64,000 bases of DNA from RH-AL1 sp964244495 (GTDB taxonomy: Bacteria > Pseudomonadota > Alphaproteobacteria > Rhizobiales > Beijerinckiaceae): NCBI GenBank assembly GCA_964244495.1, contig CAXTIU010000005.1, positions 172,068 through 236,067 on the forward strand, written 5' to 3'. Shown here one piece after another: positions 57,780-64,000 of the stretch. Position 1 is the stretch's first letter. Each line of letters begins with the position of its first letter. The position numbers were made by a program, and so were the translations under genes. Under the pieces are notes generated by a model. That model was not told the origin of the DNA and ran no database searches. It saw nothing but the letters and a program-made list of their open reading frames with translations.

Positions 57780-58601
57780 CTACCTCGACAGGAACGCCAC
57801 GAGATCGTCGTTGAGGCGCTGCGGATGCGTGAAGGGCACGGCATGCGGCGCACCTTCGTAGGCGATGAAGGTGGAACCCGAGATGCCGGCGGCCGCGGCC
57901 CGCCCCGACACGTCCACCGGCACCGTCTGATCGTTGTCCCCGTGGATGACCAGGGTCGGCACCTTGAAGTGCGGCAGGTCGGGCCGGAAGTCGGTCTCGC
58001 CGAAGGCCTTCACGCAGTCGATCGTCGCCTTGGGCGAGGCCATCATCGCGAGGTTGCCGGTCCACTGGATCAGTTCGGCGGACGACGGCGCGCTGAGCAG
58101 GGTGACACCGAAGAACGTCTTGCTGAAGGTCGCGAGGAAGTTCGGCCGGTCCTTCTTCAAGCCCTCGATCATCCCGTCGAAGACGCTCCTGTCCACGCCT
58201 TCCGGATGGTCCTGGGTTTTGAGCAGGAAGGGCACCACGCTCGACACCAGGACCGCCCGCGTCACGCGCGCGCCGCCGTGGCGGGACATGTAGCGGGCGA
58301 CCTCGCCGCCGCCCATCGAGAAGCCGACGAGCGCGACATCCGCCAGGTCGAGCGCGTCGAGCACGTCCTTCAGGTCGTCGGCCATCGTGTCGTAGTCGTA
58401 CCCGGTCCAGGGCTGGTCGGACCGGCCGAAGCCGCGGCGGTCGTAGGCGATGACGCGGAAGCCCCGCTCGGCCAGCACCGGCGCCTGATACTCCCACATG
58501 TCCGCGTCGAGCGGCCAGCCGTGGATCAGCACGACCGGGCGGCCCCGGTTCCAGTCCTTGTAGTAGAGCTGCGTCCCGTCCTTGGTCTTGATGGTGGGCA
58601 T
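57780..58601 (-). CDS. alpha/beta hydrolase, non-heme haloperoxidase-like
   Basis: This 273-residue cytosolic hydrolase of the cofactor-free haloperoxidase/esterase group starts MPTIKTKDGTQLYYKDW. VLIHGWPLDADMWEYQ forms the oxyanion region, the nucleophile Ser is in GFSMGGGEVARY, the Asp in HGDNDQTVP and the His in GAPHAVPFTH. All triad residues are present. The physiological substrate is unknown; relatives hydrolyse esters or form peracids. ATG 58601 has GGGAGGA upstream. Confidence 0.92.
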   Translation of the reverse strand: MPTIKTKDGTQLYYKDWNRGRPVVLIHGWPLDADMWEYQAPVLAERGFRVIAYDRRGFGRSDQPWTGYDYDTMADDLKDVLDALDLADVALVGFSMGGGEVARYMSRHGGARVTRAVLVSSVVPFLLKTQDHPEGVDRSVFDGMIEGLKKDRPNFLATFSKTFFGVTLLSAPSSAELIQWTGNLAMMASPKATIDCVKAFGETDFRPDLPHFKVPTLVIHGDNDQTVPVDVSGRAAAAGISGSTFIAYEGAPHAVPFTHPQRLNDDLVAFLSR

Positions 58602-58744
58602 GCCGGCGTCCTCCCGTGCGATGATCGCGCGGCGAACGACGGACAGGCCCTTGCGTTCCGCGCGGGAGCGGGACGCACTCACCCCTCGTATGTCGGGGCT
58701 CGCGGTGGTAGCGGTCGTGGCGCGCACTCTCGGAGACTCAGCGG

Positions 58745-59155
58745 ATGGCCCTCCTCGTCCACGCCCTCGACCACCTCGTGATCAATGTCGGCGACGTCGA
58801 CGCCAGCGCGGCCTGGTACGAGGCGACGCTGGGGGTCGCGCGGGAGGATTTCGATCCGGGCGCCGGCAAGCCGCGCCGCACGTCGATCACCTTCGGACAG
58901 CAGAAGATCAACCTGCGTCCGGTCGACGCCGACCGGATCGAGTGGTTCACCGGTCGCAACGCCGTCGCCGGCAGCGACGACCTTTGCTTCCTCACGCGGA
59001 GCGGGCCCGACGCGGTGGTCGCCCACCTGATCGAGCTCGGCGTCGCGATCGAGGAGGGCCCCGTGCGCAAACAGGGCGCGAGGGGTCCGATCCGATCCGT
59101 CTACTGCCGCGATCCCGACGGCAACCTCATCGAGATCGCGTCCTATCCGGACTGA
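58745..59155 (+). CDS. VOC (glyoxalase/dioxygenase superfamily) protein
   Basis: This 136-residue protein has a pair of beta-alpha-beta-beta-beta units: LDHLVINVGDVDASAAWYEATLG at the N-terminus and YCRDPDGNLIEIASY at the C-terminus. It resembles the glyoxalase-domain-containing protein 5 group. Metal ligands His9 and the Glu of LIEI are visible. The substrate is unknown. Its last 29 bp overlap the 3' end of tenA on the other strand. Confidence 0.9.
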   Translation: MALLVHALDHLVINVGDVDASAAWYEATLGVAREDFDPGAGKPRRTSITFGQQKINLRPVDADRIEWFTGRNAVAGSDDLCFLTRSGPDAVVAHLIELGVAIEEGPVRKQGARGPIRSVYCRDPDGNLIEIASYPD

Positions 59156-59825
59156 GGGGGTCGGCCGGCCGCCATCCCGCGTCCCAGAAGGCGGTCTCGA
59201 GGCGCGTGGCGTCCCGGAAAACGTCGAGCAGCTCGCCCTCGCGCCGCGGCGTCAGGTACCCGTCGGCGAGGCGGTCGAGCTGCGCGCGCGCGGCGGCGGC
59301 GATCGCCTGGTAAGGGTGTCCGGAATATTCCGCGATCCAGGCCGCGTACGGGTTGTCCTCCGCCGTCGCCGACGGATGGCGGACGAGCAGTCGGCGCGCG
59401 ATCTCGGCGTAGCCGATCACGCAGGGCGCCAGGGCGACCTTCAGCGACAGCAGGTCGCCGCGCATCCCCGCGTCGAGCGCGTAGCGCGTGTAGGCGAGCG
59501 TCGCCGCTTCCGCCGGCGTGCGTTCCAAATCGGCGGCCGAGATCCCCCACCGCGCGCAAAGCCTGACGTGCAGGTCCATCTCGACGTCGAGGATCGCGGC
59601 GAGACCGGTGGCGGACTCGCGCATGTCGGCGAGCGCCGGCGCCTTGTAGATCGCCAGCGCGTAGGCCCGCGCGAACTCGATCAGGAACAGGTAGTCCTGA
59701 GCGAGATACGAGCGGAAGGCCTGTGGCGGCAGCGAACCGTCGGCCAGCGCGTCGGTGAACGGGTGCTCGACGTAGGCGCGCCATTCGGGTGCCGCCCCGG
59801 CCTTCAATCGGTCGAAGAAACCCAT
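59127..59825 (-). CDS. tenA: TenA/thiaminase II family protein
   Basis: This 232-residue helical protein hydrolyses thiamin or, more usually, salvages its degraded pyrimidine (aminopyrimidine aminohydrolase). The catalytic Cys is in LAPCVIGYAEIAR, the active-site Glu in TRLETAFWDAGW, and the N-terminal substrate residues in HPFTDALADGSL. It looks active. No THI-box (TPP riboswitch) is recognisable upstream. It follows directly after a small ORF (stop TGA abuts its ATG). Confidence 0.94.
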   Translation of the reverse strand: MGFFDRLKAGAAPEWRAYVEHPFTDALADGSLPPQAFRSYLAQDYLFLIEFARAYALAIYKAPALADMRESATGLAAILDVEMDLHVRLCARWGISAADLERTPAEAATLAYTRYALDAGMRGDLLSLKVALAPCVIGYAEIARRLLVRHPSATAEDNPYAAWIAEYSGHPYQAIAAAARAQLDRLADGYLTPRREGELLDVFRDATRLETAFWDAGWRPADPLSPDRTRSR

Positions 59826-60035
59826 TCACAGTCCAAACATCATCATTGACGTTTGCGGATCCTGACGGGCGAGGTTTGCTCGAACGACTGGGTAACCCCA
59901 ACCGCCGTTGCTCGTGTTACCCTTGAACGTCTTGATCTTGGCGCTATGGCCCTTGTTGCTCAGGTGTCCCGCCCATGCCACCGAATGAAACGTCATCAAT
60001 ATCTGCGCGGTCATGCTTGCCGTAGACGCTCTCAT
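59826..60035 (-). CDS. small putatively secreted protein upstream of tenA
   Basis: This 69-residue ORF starts at ATG 60035, 5 bp after a good GGAGG site, and its TGA touches the tenA ATG (TGAATG). It begins with a signal-peptide-like segment (MTAQILMTFHSVAWA), followed by a Lys/Gly/Asn-rich remainder ending in a Met-rich SMMMFGL. GC content is visibly lower than in its neighbours. It has no family I know. The strong ribosome site and tight coupling argue for real translation; the sequence could also be fortuitous. Confidence 0.5.
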   Translation of the reverse strand: MRASTASMTAQILMTFHSVAWAGHLSNKGHSAKIKTFKGNTSNGGWGYPVVRANLARQDPQTSMMMFGL

Positions 60036-60302
60036 ATTCGCCTCCATCGATGCCGGTACCAAGCTACCGTAGCCAAAGCGGAGCATCCCGTATCATCCCT
60101 GACCGACACGACGTTCCATGACGTTCGATGGTATGATTCCGCGTCGGAAACGTTCCCCCTCCGAGAAAGGCTCTCCCCCAAGGAAAACGGCACGGCAGGG
60201 CGTCGACCGCCGAGGAGTTCGAGCACCGGGCGGTCGGATGGCTGACGTCCCGTCCGGCCGACCCTTCATCGATCATCACCCGCGACCACGGCGGACCCCA
60301 TC
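60036..60302 (+). other. 267-bp divergent region between the small ORF and the P450 gene
   Basis: No further gene seen. It is less GC-rich than the surroundings and contains two 10-bp direct repeats ACGTTC[CG]ATG (60111-60120 and 60121-60130), with a third ACGTTC about 30 bp on. These could be operator half-sites; the spacing (GTTC-N6-GTTC) does not match the alphaproteobacterial LexA box (N7). Confidence 0.4.
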
Positions 60303-60338
60303 GTGGACATCCGCGTCGGGAGGGCGCAGATCGAGGGC

Positions 60339-61757
60339 ATGACGCAAAACGCTCAGCCGGCAAAGGGCACACCTCCGGGCGGCACGCCCGCCGTCGCGCG
60401 GCGGTGGAGCCCCAGACTGCTCGGCACGACCATCCGCAACCCGCTCGCCGCCTTGCCGCCGGAGATCTACGACCATCCGCTCACGGTGACCAGCGTGCTC
60501 GGCCGCACGCGCGTCTACGTCAGCGATCCCGAGCTGATCCAGGACGCGCTGGTGCGCCAGGGCGACGCGCTGGCGAAAAGCCCCGAGCTGATCCGCGTCC
60601 TCGGCCCGGCGCTGGGTTCGGGGCTGCTGACGGCGAACGGCCCGGACTGGCGGTGGCAGCGGCGCTCGCTGGCGCCGGGCTTCCAGCACGAACGATTGCA
60701 GGCGCTGGTGCCGGCGATGATCGCCGCCGCCGAGGCGACGCGCGATCGTTGGCTGGCGCTGCCGTCCGGCGCCGCCGTCGATATCGCCCACGAGATGATG
60801 GCCACGACCTTCAAGATCATCGTCGACACGATGCTGTCCGGTCCGGGCGGCATGGATACCGGCGTCATCGAGCGCTGCGTGGTCGATTACCTCAAGCCGA
60901 CCTCCTGGATGTTCGCGCTCAGCCTCCTCGGCGCACCGGAGTGGATGCCCTATCCCGGGCGGCGGCGCGGCCTGCGGGCGGCGGCGACCATGCGGCGGAC
61001 GGTCGAGGCGATGGTCGCGGCGCGCCGCGCGACCCCCGAGAGCAAGGAGGACCTCGTTTCCCTCCTGCTCGCCGCCAACGATCCGGAGTCCGGCCGCGCG
61101 ATGAGCGACGACGAGGTCGCCGACAACCTCGTGACCTTCATGACCGCCGGCCACGAAACCACCGCGATGGCGCTCGGCTGGACCTTGATGCTGCTGGCGG
61201 CGCACCCGGAGATCGAGGACGGGGTGGTGGCCGAGATCGACGCGGTGTGCGGCGGCGGCAAGGTGCGGCCGGACCACGTCGCGCGGCTCGCCTACACGCG
61301 CCAGGTCTTGAACGAGGCGATGCGGCTCTACCCGCCGGCGCCGATCATCTCCCGCGAGGTTCTGCGGCCGATGGAGCTCGGCGGCCTCTCGATCGCGGCC
61401 AAGTCGACGCTCATCGTTCCGATCTACGCGGTGCATCGGCACCGCAACCTTTGGGCCGACCCGGAGCGCTTCGACCCCGACCGGTTCGCGCCCGAGCCGG
61501 CGAGGGCGCGCCACCGCTACGCCTTCATGCCGTTCGGGGCGGGCGCACGCATCTGCATCGGCAGCGCGTTCGCGACCACGGAGGCGGTGGCGGTCCTGGC
61601 GGTGCTCCTCAAGGCGACGCGGGCGCACATGTCGGGAGCCGTGCCGCCGTCGGTGATGCGGATTACCTTGCGCCCGAGCCGACCCGTGTCGATGCGGGTC
61701 CTGCCGCGCCGACCGGTCGGCCGCGCGGTGCCGGAAGCGGCGGCGGGCTCGCCGTGA
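60339..61757 (+). CDS. cytochrome P450
   Basis: This 472-residue soluble heme monooxygenase has the I-helix AGHETTA, the K-helix ExxR in NEAMRLYPP, PERFDPDRF, and the heme-binding loop FMPFGAGARICIG (Cys about residue 406). It lacks an N-terminal membrane anchor. The layout resembles bacterial fatty-acid or alkane hydroxylase-like CYPs, but no subfamily can be assigned by eye. No ferredoxin or reductase gene is adjacent. ATG 60339 is used; an in-frame GTG at 60303 would add 12 residues and is equally possible. Confidence 0.92.
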   Translation: MTQNAQPAKGTPPGGTPAVARRWSPRLLGTTIRNPLAALPPEIYDHPLTVTSVLGRTRVYVSDPELIQDALVRQGDALAKSPELIRVLGPALGSGLLTANGPDWRWQRRSLAPGFQHERLQALVPAMIAAAEATRDRWLALPSGAAVDIAHEMMATTFKIIVDTMLSGPGGMDTGVIERCVVDYLKPTSWMFALSLLGAPEWMPYPGRRRGLRAAATMRRTVEAMVAARRATPESKEDLVSLLLAANDPESGRAMSDDEVADNLVTFMTAGHETTAMALGWTLMLLAAHPEIEDGVVAEIDAVCGGGKVRPDHVARLAYTRQVLNEAMRLYPPAPIISREVLRPMELGGLSIAAKSTLIVPIYAVHRHRNLWADPERFDPDRFAPEPARARHRYAFMPFGAGARICIGSAFATTEAVAVLAVLLKATRAHMSGAVPPSVMRITLRPSRPVSMRVLPRRPVGRAVPEAAAGSP

Positions 61758-61893
61758 GGGCCGGTTTCGGCCGGGCCACCTCGTCGCGAGGCGGGCCGGC
61801 GCTTTAGCTGTGGACCTCGTCCACCGGTGGTCGCGCCGGCCTACCCGCGCCGGGGCGCGGGGCGTAGGAGAAGGGGATGTCGAGAAACCCGTC

Positions 61894-63018
61894 ATGAGCT
61901 TCCGCTTCATCCACACGGCCGATTGGCAGATCGGCAAGGGCTTCGGCAACTTCCCGGCGGAGGCGGCCGTGGAGCTGCGGACGCAGCGCATCCGCGGCGT
62001 CGAGCGGATCGCCGAGGCGGCCCGGCGCGAAGAGGTCGACGCGGTGCTCGTCGCCGGCGACGCCTTCGACAGCAACGAAGTGTCGGACCGCACGATCCAT
62101 CGGACGCTGGAGGCGCTCGCGCCGTTTCGTGGCACCTGGGTGTTCCTGCCAGGCAACCACGACGCGGCGCTCGCCCACAGCGTATGGACGCGGATCCACG
62201 GGATCGGGCTTCCCGACAACGTCGTGATCGCCGACAGGCCGGTCGCGATCGACCGGTGGCAGGGAGCCGCCGTGGTGCTCCCGGCGCCGCTGCGGCGCAA
62301 GCGCGAGGCGGAGGACCAGACCGAATGGTTCGACGCGGCCCCTTCGCCGGACGGCTGCTGCCGCATCGGCCTCGCCCACGGCAGCGTCGCCGGTCGCCTG
62401 CCGGGCTCGGCCGACGCCGCCAACGAGATCCCGGCCGACCGGGCCGCGCGCGCCGGCCTCTGCTACCTCGCGCTCGGCGACTGGCACGGCGCGCTCCGGA
62501 TCGGGCCGCGAACCTACTACGCCGGCACGCACGAGAGCGACCGCCACAAGGCCAACGCGTCCGGCCACGTCCACGTCGTCGAAGTGGCCGGCGCGCGTGC
62601 CACCGAGCGGGTGGAGACGGTCCGCACCGGGCACTACCATTGGATCACCAGCGAGGTCGACGTGCTCGACGGTACCGTCGAGGCCCCCCTCGCCGCTCTG
62701 CGCGCCATTGGCGAGGATCCCAGGCGCTGCGTCGTCTCCTTGGGCCTCGTGGGGACGATCGGGCTCGCCGAGCGCCGTCGCCTGCAGCGCGAGCTGAAGG
62801 CGTGGGAGGCGCGCTTCCACCACCTCGACATCGACGACGGCCGCCTTTTCGACGAACCGACCTCCGACGATCTCGATGCCGTCGACACGTCGGGCTTCGT
62901 CAGGTTGGCGATGGACCGGCTGAAGGCGATGGCGGACGATGTCGCGAACCCGCAGGCCGCCGACGCGCGCATGGCGCTGCGCATGATGTACCTCGACCAC
63001 CACGAGAAGGTCGCTTGA
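61894..63018 (+). CDS. SbcD/Mre11-like metallophosphoesterase (DNA repair exonuclease)
   Basis: This 374-residue calcineurin-like phosphoesterase has all metal motifs: FIHTADWQIG (D-x-x-x-G after HTAD), LVAGDAFDSNEV, LPGNHDAAL, AHGS and YLALGDWHG. It is shorter and different at the C-terminus from E. coli SbcD, resembling YhaO-type partners of large ATPases. It probably pairs with the ATPase gene 4 bp downstream in double-strand-break or hairpin processing. ATG 61894 gives MSFRFIHTADW. Confidence 0.9.
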   Translation: MSFRFIHTADWQIGKGFGNFPAEAAVELRTQRIRGVERIAEAARREEVDAVLVAGDAFDSNEVSDRTIHRTLEALAPFRGTWVFLPGNHDAALAHSVWTRIHGIGLPDNVVIADRPVAIDRWQGAAVVLPAPLRRKREAEDQTEWFDAAPSPDGCCRIGLAHGSVAGRLPGSADAANEIPADRAARAGLCYLALGDWHGALRIGPRTYYAGTHESDRHKANASGHVHVVEVAGARATERVETVRTGHYHWITSEVDVLDGTVEAPLAALRAIGEDPRRCVVSLGLVGTIGLAERRRLQRELKAWEARFHHLDIDDGRLFDEPTSDDLDAVDTSGFVRLAMDRLKAMADDVANPQAADARMALRMMYLDHHEKVA

Positions 63019-63022
63019 ACCG

Positions 63023-64000
63023 ATGCGGATCCGCCGCATCGAGGTCCGCGACTTCCGCAAGCTCGGCCACGCGCTGGTGGAGGATCTGGCCGACGGGCTG
63101 AACGTGCTCGTCGGCGACAACGAGACCGGCAAGTCGACGCTGCTCGCGGCGCTGCGGGCCTGCTTGTTCGAGCGCCACCGGGTCGGTGGCGAGGTGGCGC
63201 AGGCGATGCTCCCCTATCATCAATCCGTGCGGCCGGAAGTGTCGGTTGACTTCGAGCTCGACGGCCGCGCCTGGCAGCTGCGCAAGGCGTTCTGCCAGCG
63301 GCCGGAGGCGGAGCTGAGGGGCCCCGGCGAGCGCACCACCGGGGAGGGGGTCGAGGAGCGTCTCGCCGAGCTGTTCGGTTTCAAGCCGCCGGGCAAGGGC
63401 CGCTCCAAGCCCGAGGAGCACCAGGGCGTCTACGGCCTGCTGTGGGTGGAGCAGGGCGCCTCGCATCGCGCGCTCGGCGTCGGGGGCGGACGCGACGCCA
63501 TCGCCTCCGCCCTGGAGCAGGAGATCGGGCAGGTCGTCGGCGGCGAGCGCGGCCGCGCCTTGCTCGCCGCCGCCGCCGAGCGGCACGGGACGTTCTGGGA
63601 CAAGCGCGGCAACGCCAGGGGCGGCTACAAGACCGTCGGCGACGAGGTCGGGTCCCTCGTCGCCCGTGACGGGGAGCTGCGGGCGCGGCTCGCCGTCCAT
63701 GAAAGCAAGGTGGCGGAACTGGACGCGAAGAACGAGGCGTTGGCCCGGCACGCGCGCGACCGGCGGCTCGACGCGGCGGTGCGCGCGCTGGCGCTGGCGC
63801 GGGACGCCGTGGCCGGGTCCGAGCGTCTGCGCGCGGCACTGGGCTCCGCGGCCGAGGTGCTGGCACGCCGGCGGCTGGAGCATGGCGCCGCGCTCGATCG
63901 CCGGAACGCCCGCGCCAGGCTCGTGGCCGATGCCGGGCGCGCCCGGACCGCCGCCGCCGCCGCCGCGAGCGGCCTCGCCGAGGACGAGGCGACGGCGGCG
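63023..64000 (+). CDS. SbcC/YhaN-like AAA ATPase, N-terminal part (continues beyond window)
   Basis: The frame is open from ATG 63023 to the last base (326 codons visible). It starts MRIRRIEVRDFRKL and has Walker A GDNETGKST, typical of SMC/Rad50-like ATPases. The Q-loop region WVEQGASHRALG is present, and from about residue 200 the protein becomes an Ala/Arg/Glu-rich coiled coil. The Walker B half lies outside the window. It lies 4 bp after the nuclease gene, as sbcD-sbcC and yhaO-yhaN pairs do. Confidence 0.9.
   Translation, partial: MRIRRIEVRDFRKLGHALVEDLADGLNVLVGDNETGKSTLLAALRACLFERHRVGGEVAQAMLPYHQSVRPEVSVDFELDGRAWQLRKAFCQRPEAELRGPGERTTGEGVEERLAELFGFKPPGKGRSKPEEHQGVYGLLWVEQGASHRALGVGGGRDAIASALEQEIGQVVGGERGRALLAAAAERHGTFWDKRGNARGGYKTVGDEVGSLVARDGELRARLAVHESKVAELDAKNEALARHARDRRLDAAVRALALARDAVAGSERLRAALGSAAEVLARRRLEHGAALDRRNARARLVADAGRARTAAAAAASGLAEDEATAA

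Noticed and set aside
59826..60100. TPP (THI-box) riboswitch ahead of tenA
   Set aside because: I looked for the CTGAGA ... ACCTGAT core on the minus strand and found neither part.
60111..60130. LexA (SOS) box in the tenA/P450 region
   Set aside because: The GTTC half-sites are separated by 6 bases, not the 7 required for the alphaproteobacterial GTTC-N7-GTTC box.

Overview
This window is a GC-rich (about 70% by eye), gene-dense piece of an alphaproteobacterial chromosome, most likely order Hyphomicrobiales (Rhizobiales). The evidence is the gene neighbourhoods rather than any marker gene: topA-rnr-DUF983-MFS-rpmG, serS-surE-pcm, gph-rpiA-DUF2059-gor, ribH-nusB, trpG-trpD-trpC-moaC-moeA, dsbA-dciA divergent from mutY, tyrS divergent from anmK, rplM-rpsI-argC, a two-domain cold-shock gene followed by DUF192, and a pyrB-pyrC pair whose pyrC lacks the metal-binding HxH. 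Almost everything is housekeeping. I see no prophage, insertion sequence, CRISPR array or rRNA operon.

Layout. 1-14.5 kb: end of an alpha/beta hydrolase, recG facing sdhE, serS-surE-pcm, then the minus-strand topA to rpmG cluster. 13.6-24.3 kb: a formate/nitrite channel, pyrB-pyrC, bcp, a large AsmA-like protein, lipB, tRNA-Leu(GAG), mgtE and a DUF985 cupin. 24.4-27.8 kb: a DUF992 secreted protein, a membrane PAS-GGDEF-EAL protein and tRNA-Val(CAC). 27.9-33.2 kb: gph, a small secreted protein, rpiA-DUF2059-gor and ribH-nusB. 33.2-34.5 kb: a two-gene accessory island that looks like a nucleotidyltransferase toxin-antitoxin module. 34.6-38.8 kb: trpGDC-moaC-moeA on the minus strand, headed by a perfect 42-bp palindrome. 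38.9-45.1 kb: yidB, a peroxiredoxin, a DsbD-N-like protein, yqgE, dsbA, dciA/mutY and a methyltransferase. 45.3-52.1 kb: aat, tyrS, anmK, a CoA-binding protein, rplM-rpsI, argC, queD-queE. 52.1-58.6 kb: tRNA-Trp, a lytic transglycosylase, a DEAD-box helicase, a small unexplained transcript, the cold-shock/DUF192 pair and an alpha/beta hydrolase. 58.7-64 kb: a VOC protein, tenA with a tiny secreted ORF, a cytochrome P450, and an SbcD/SbcC-like nuclease-ATPase pair that runs off the end.

Most interesting signals. First, a compact unit at 56041-56270: promoter, a 13-nt Shine-Dalgarno perfectly complementary to the 16S rRNA tail, a 20-codon ORF, a hairpin and a strong intrinsic terminator, lying between two cold-shock-type genes. 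Second, the candidate toxin-antitoxin pair at a synteny break. Third, two enzymes that lack expected active-site residues (PyrC without HxH, QueD with Ser for the catalytic Cys). Fourth, the perfect 42-bp palindrome between yidB and trpG. Function assignments rest on motifs I could read in the translations; no database search was run. Where several starts are possible I chose by ribosome binding site, overlap with the upstream gene and known family N-termini, and say so.
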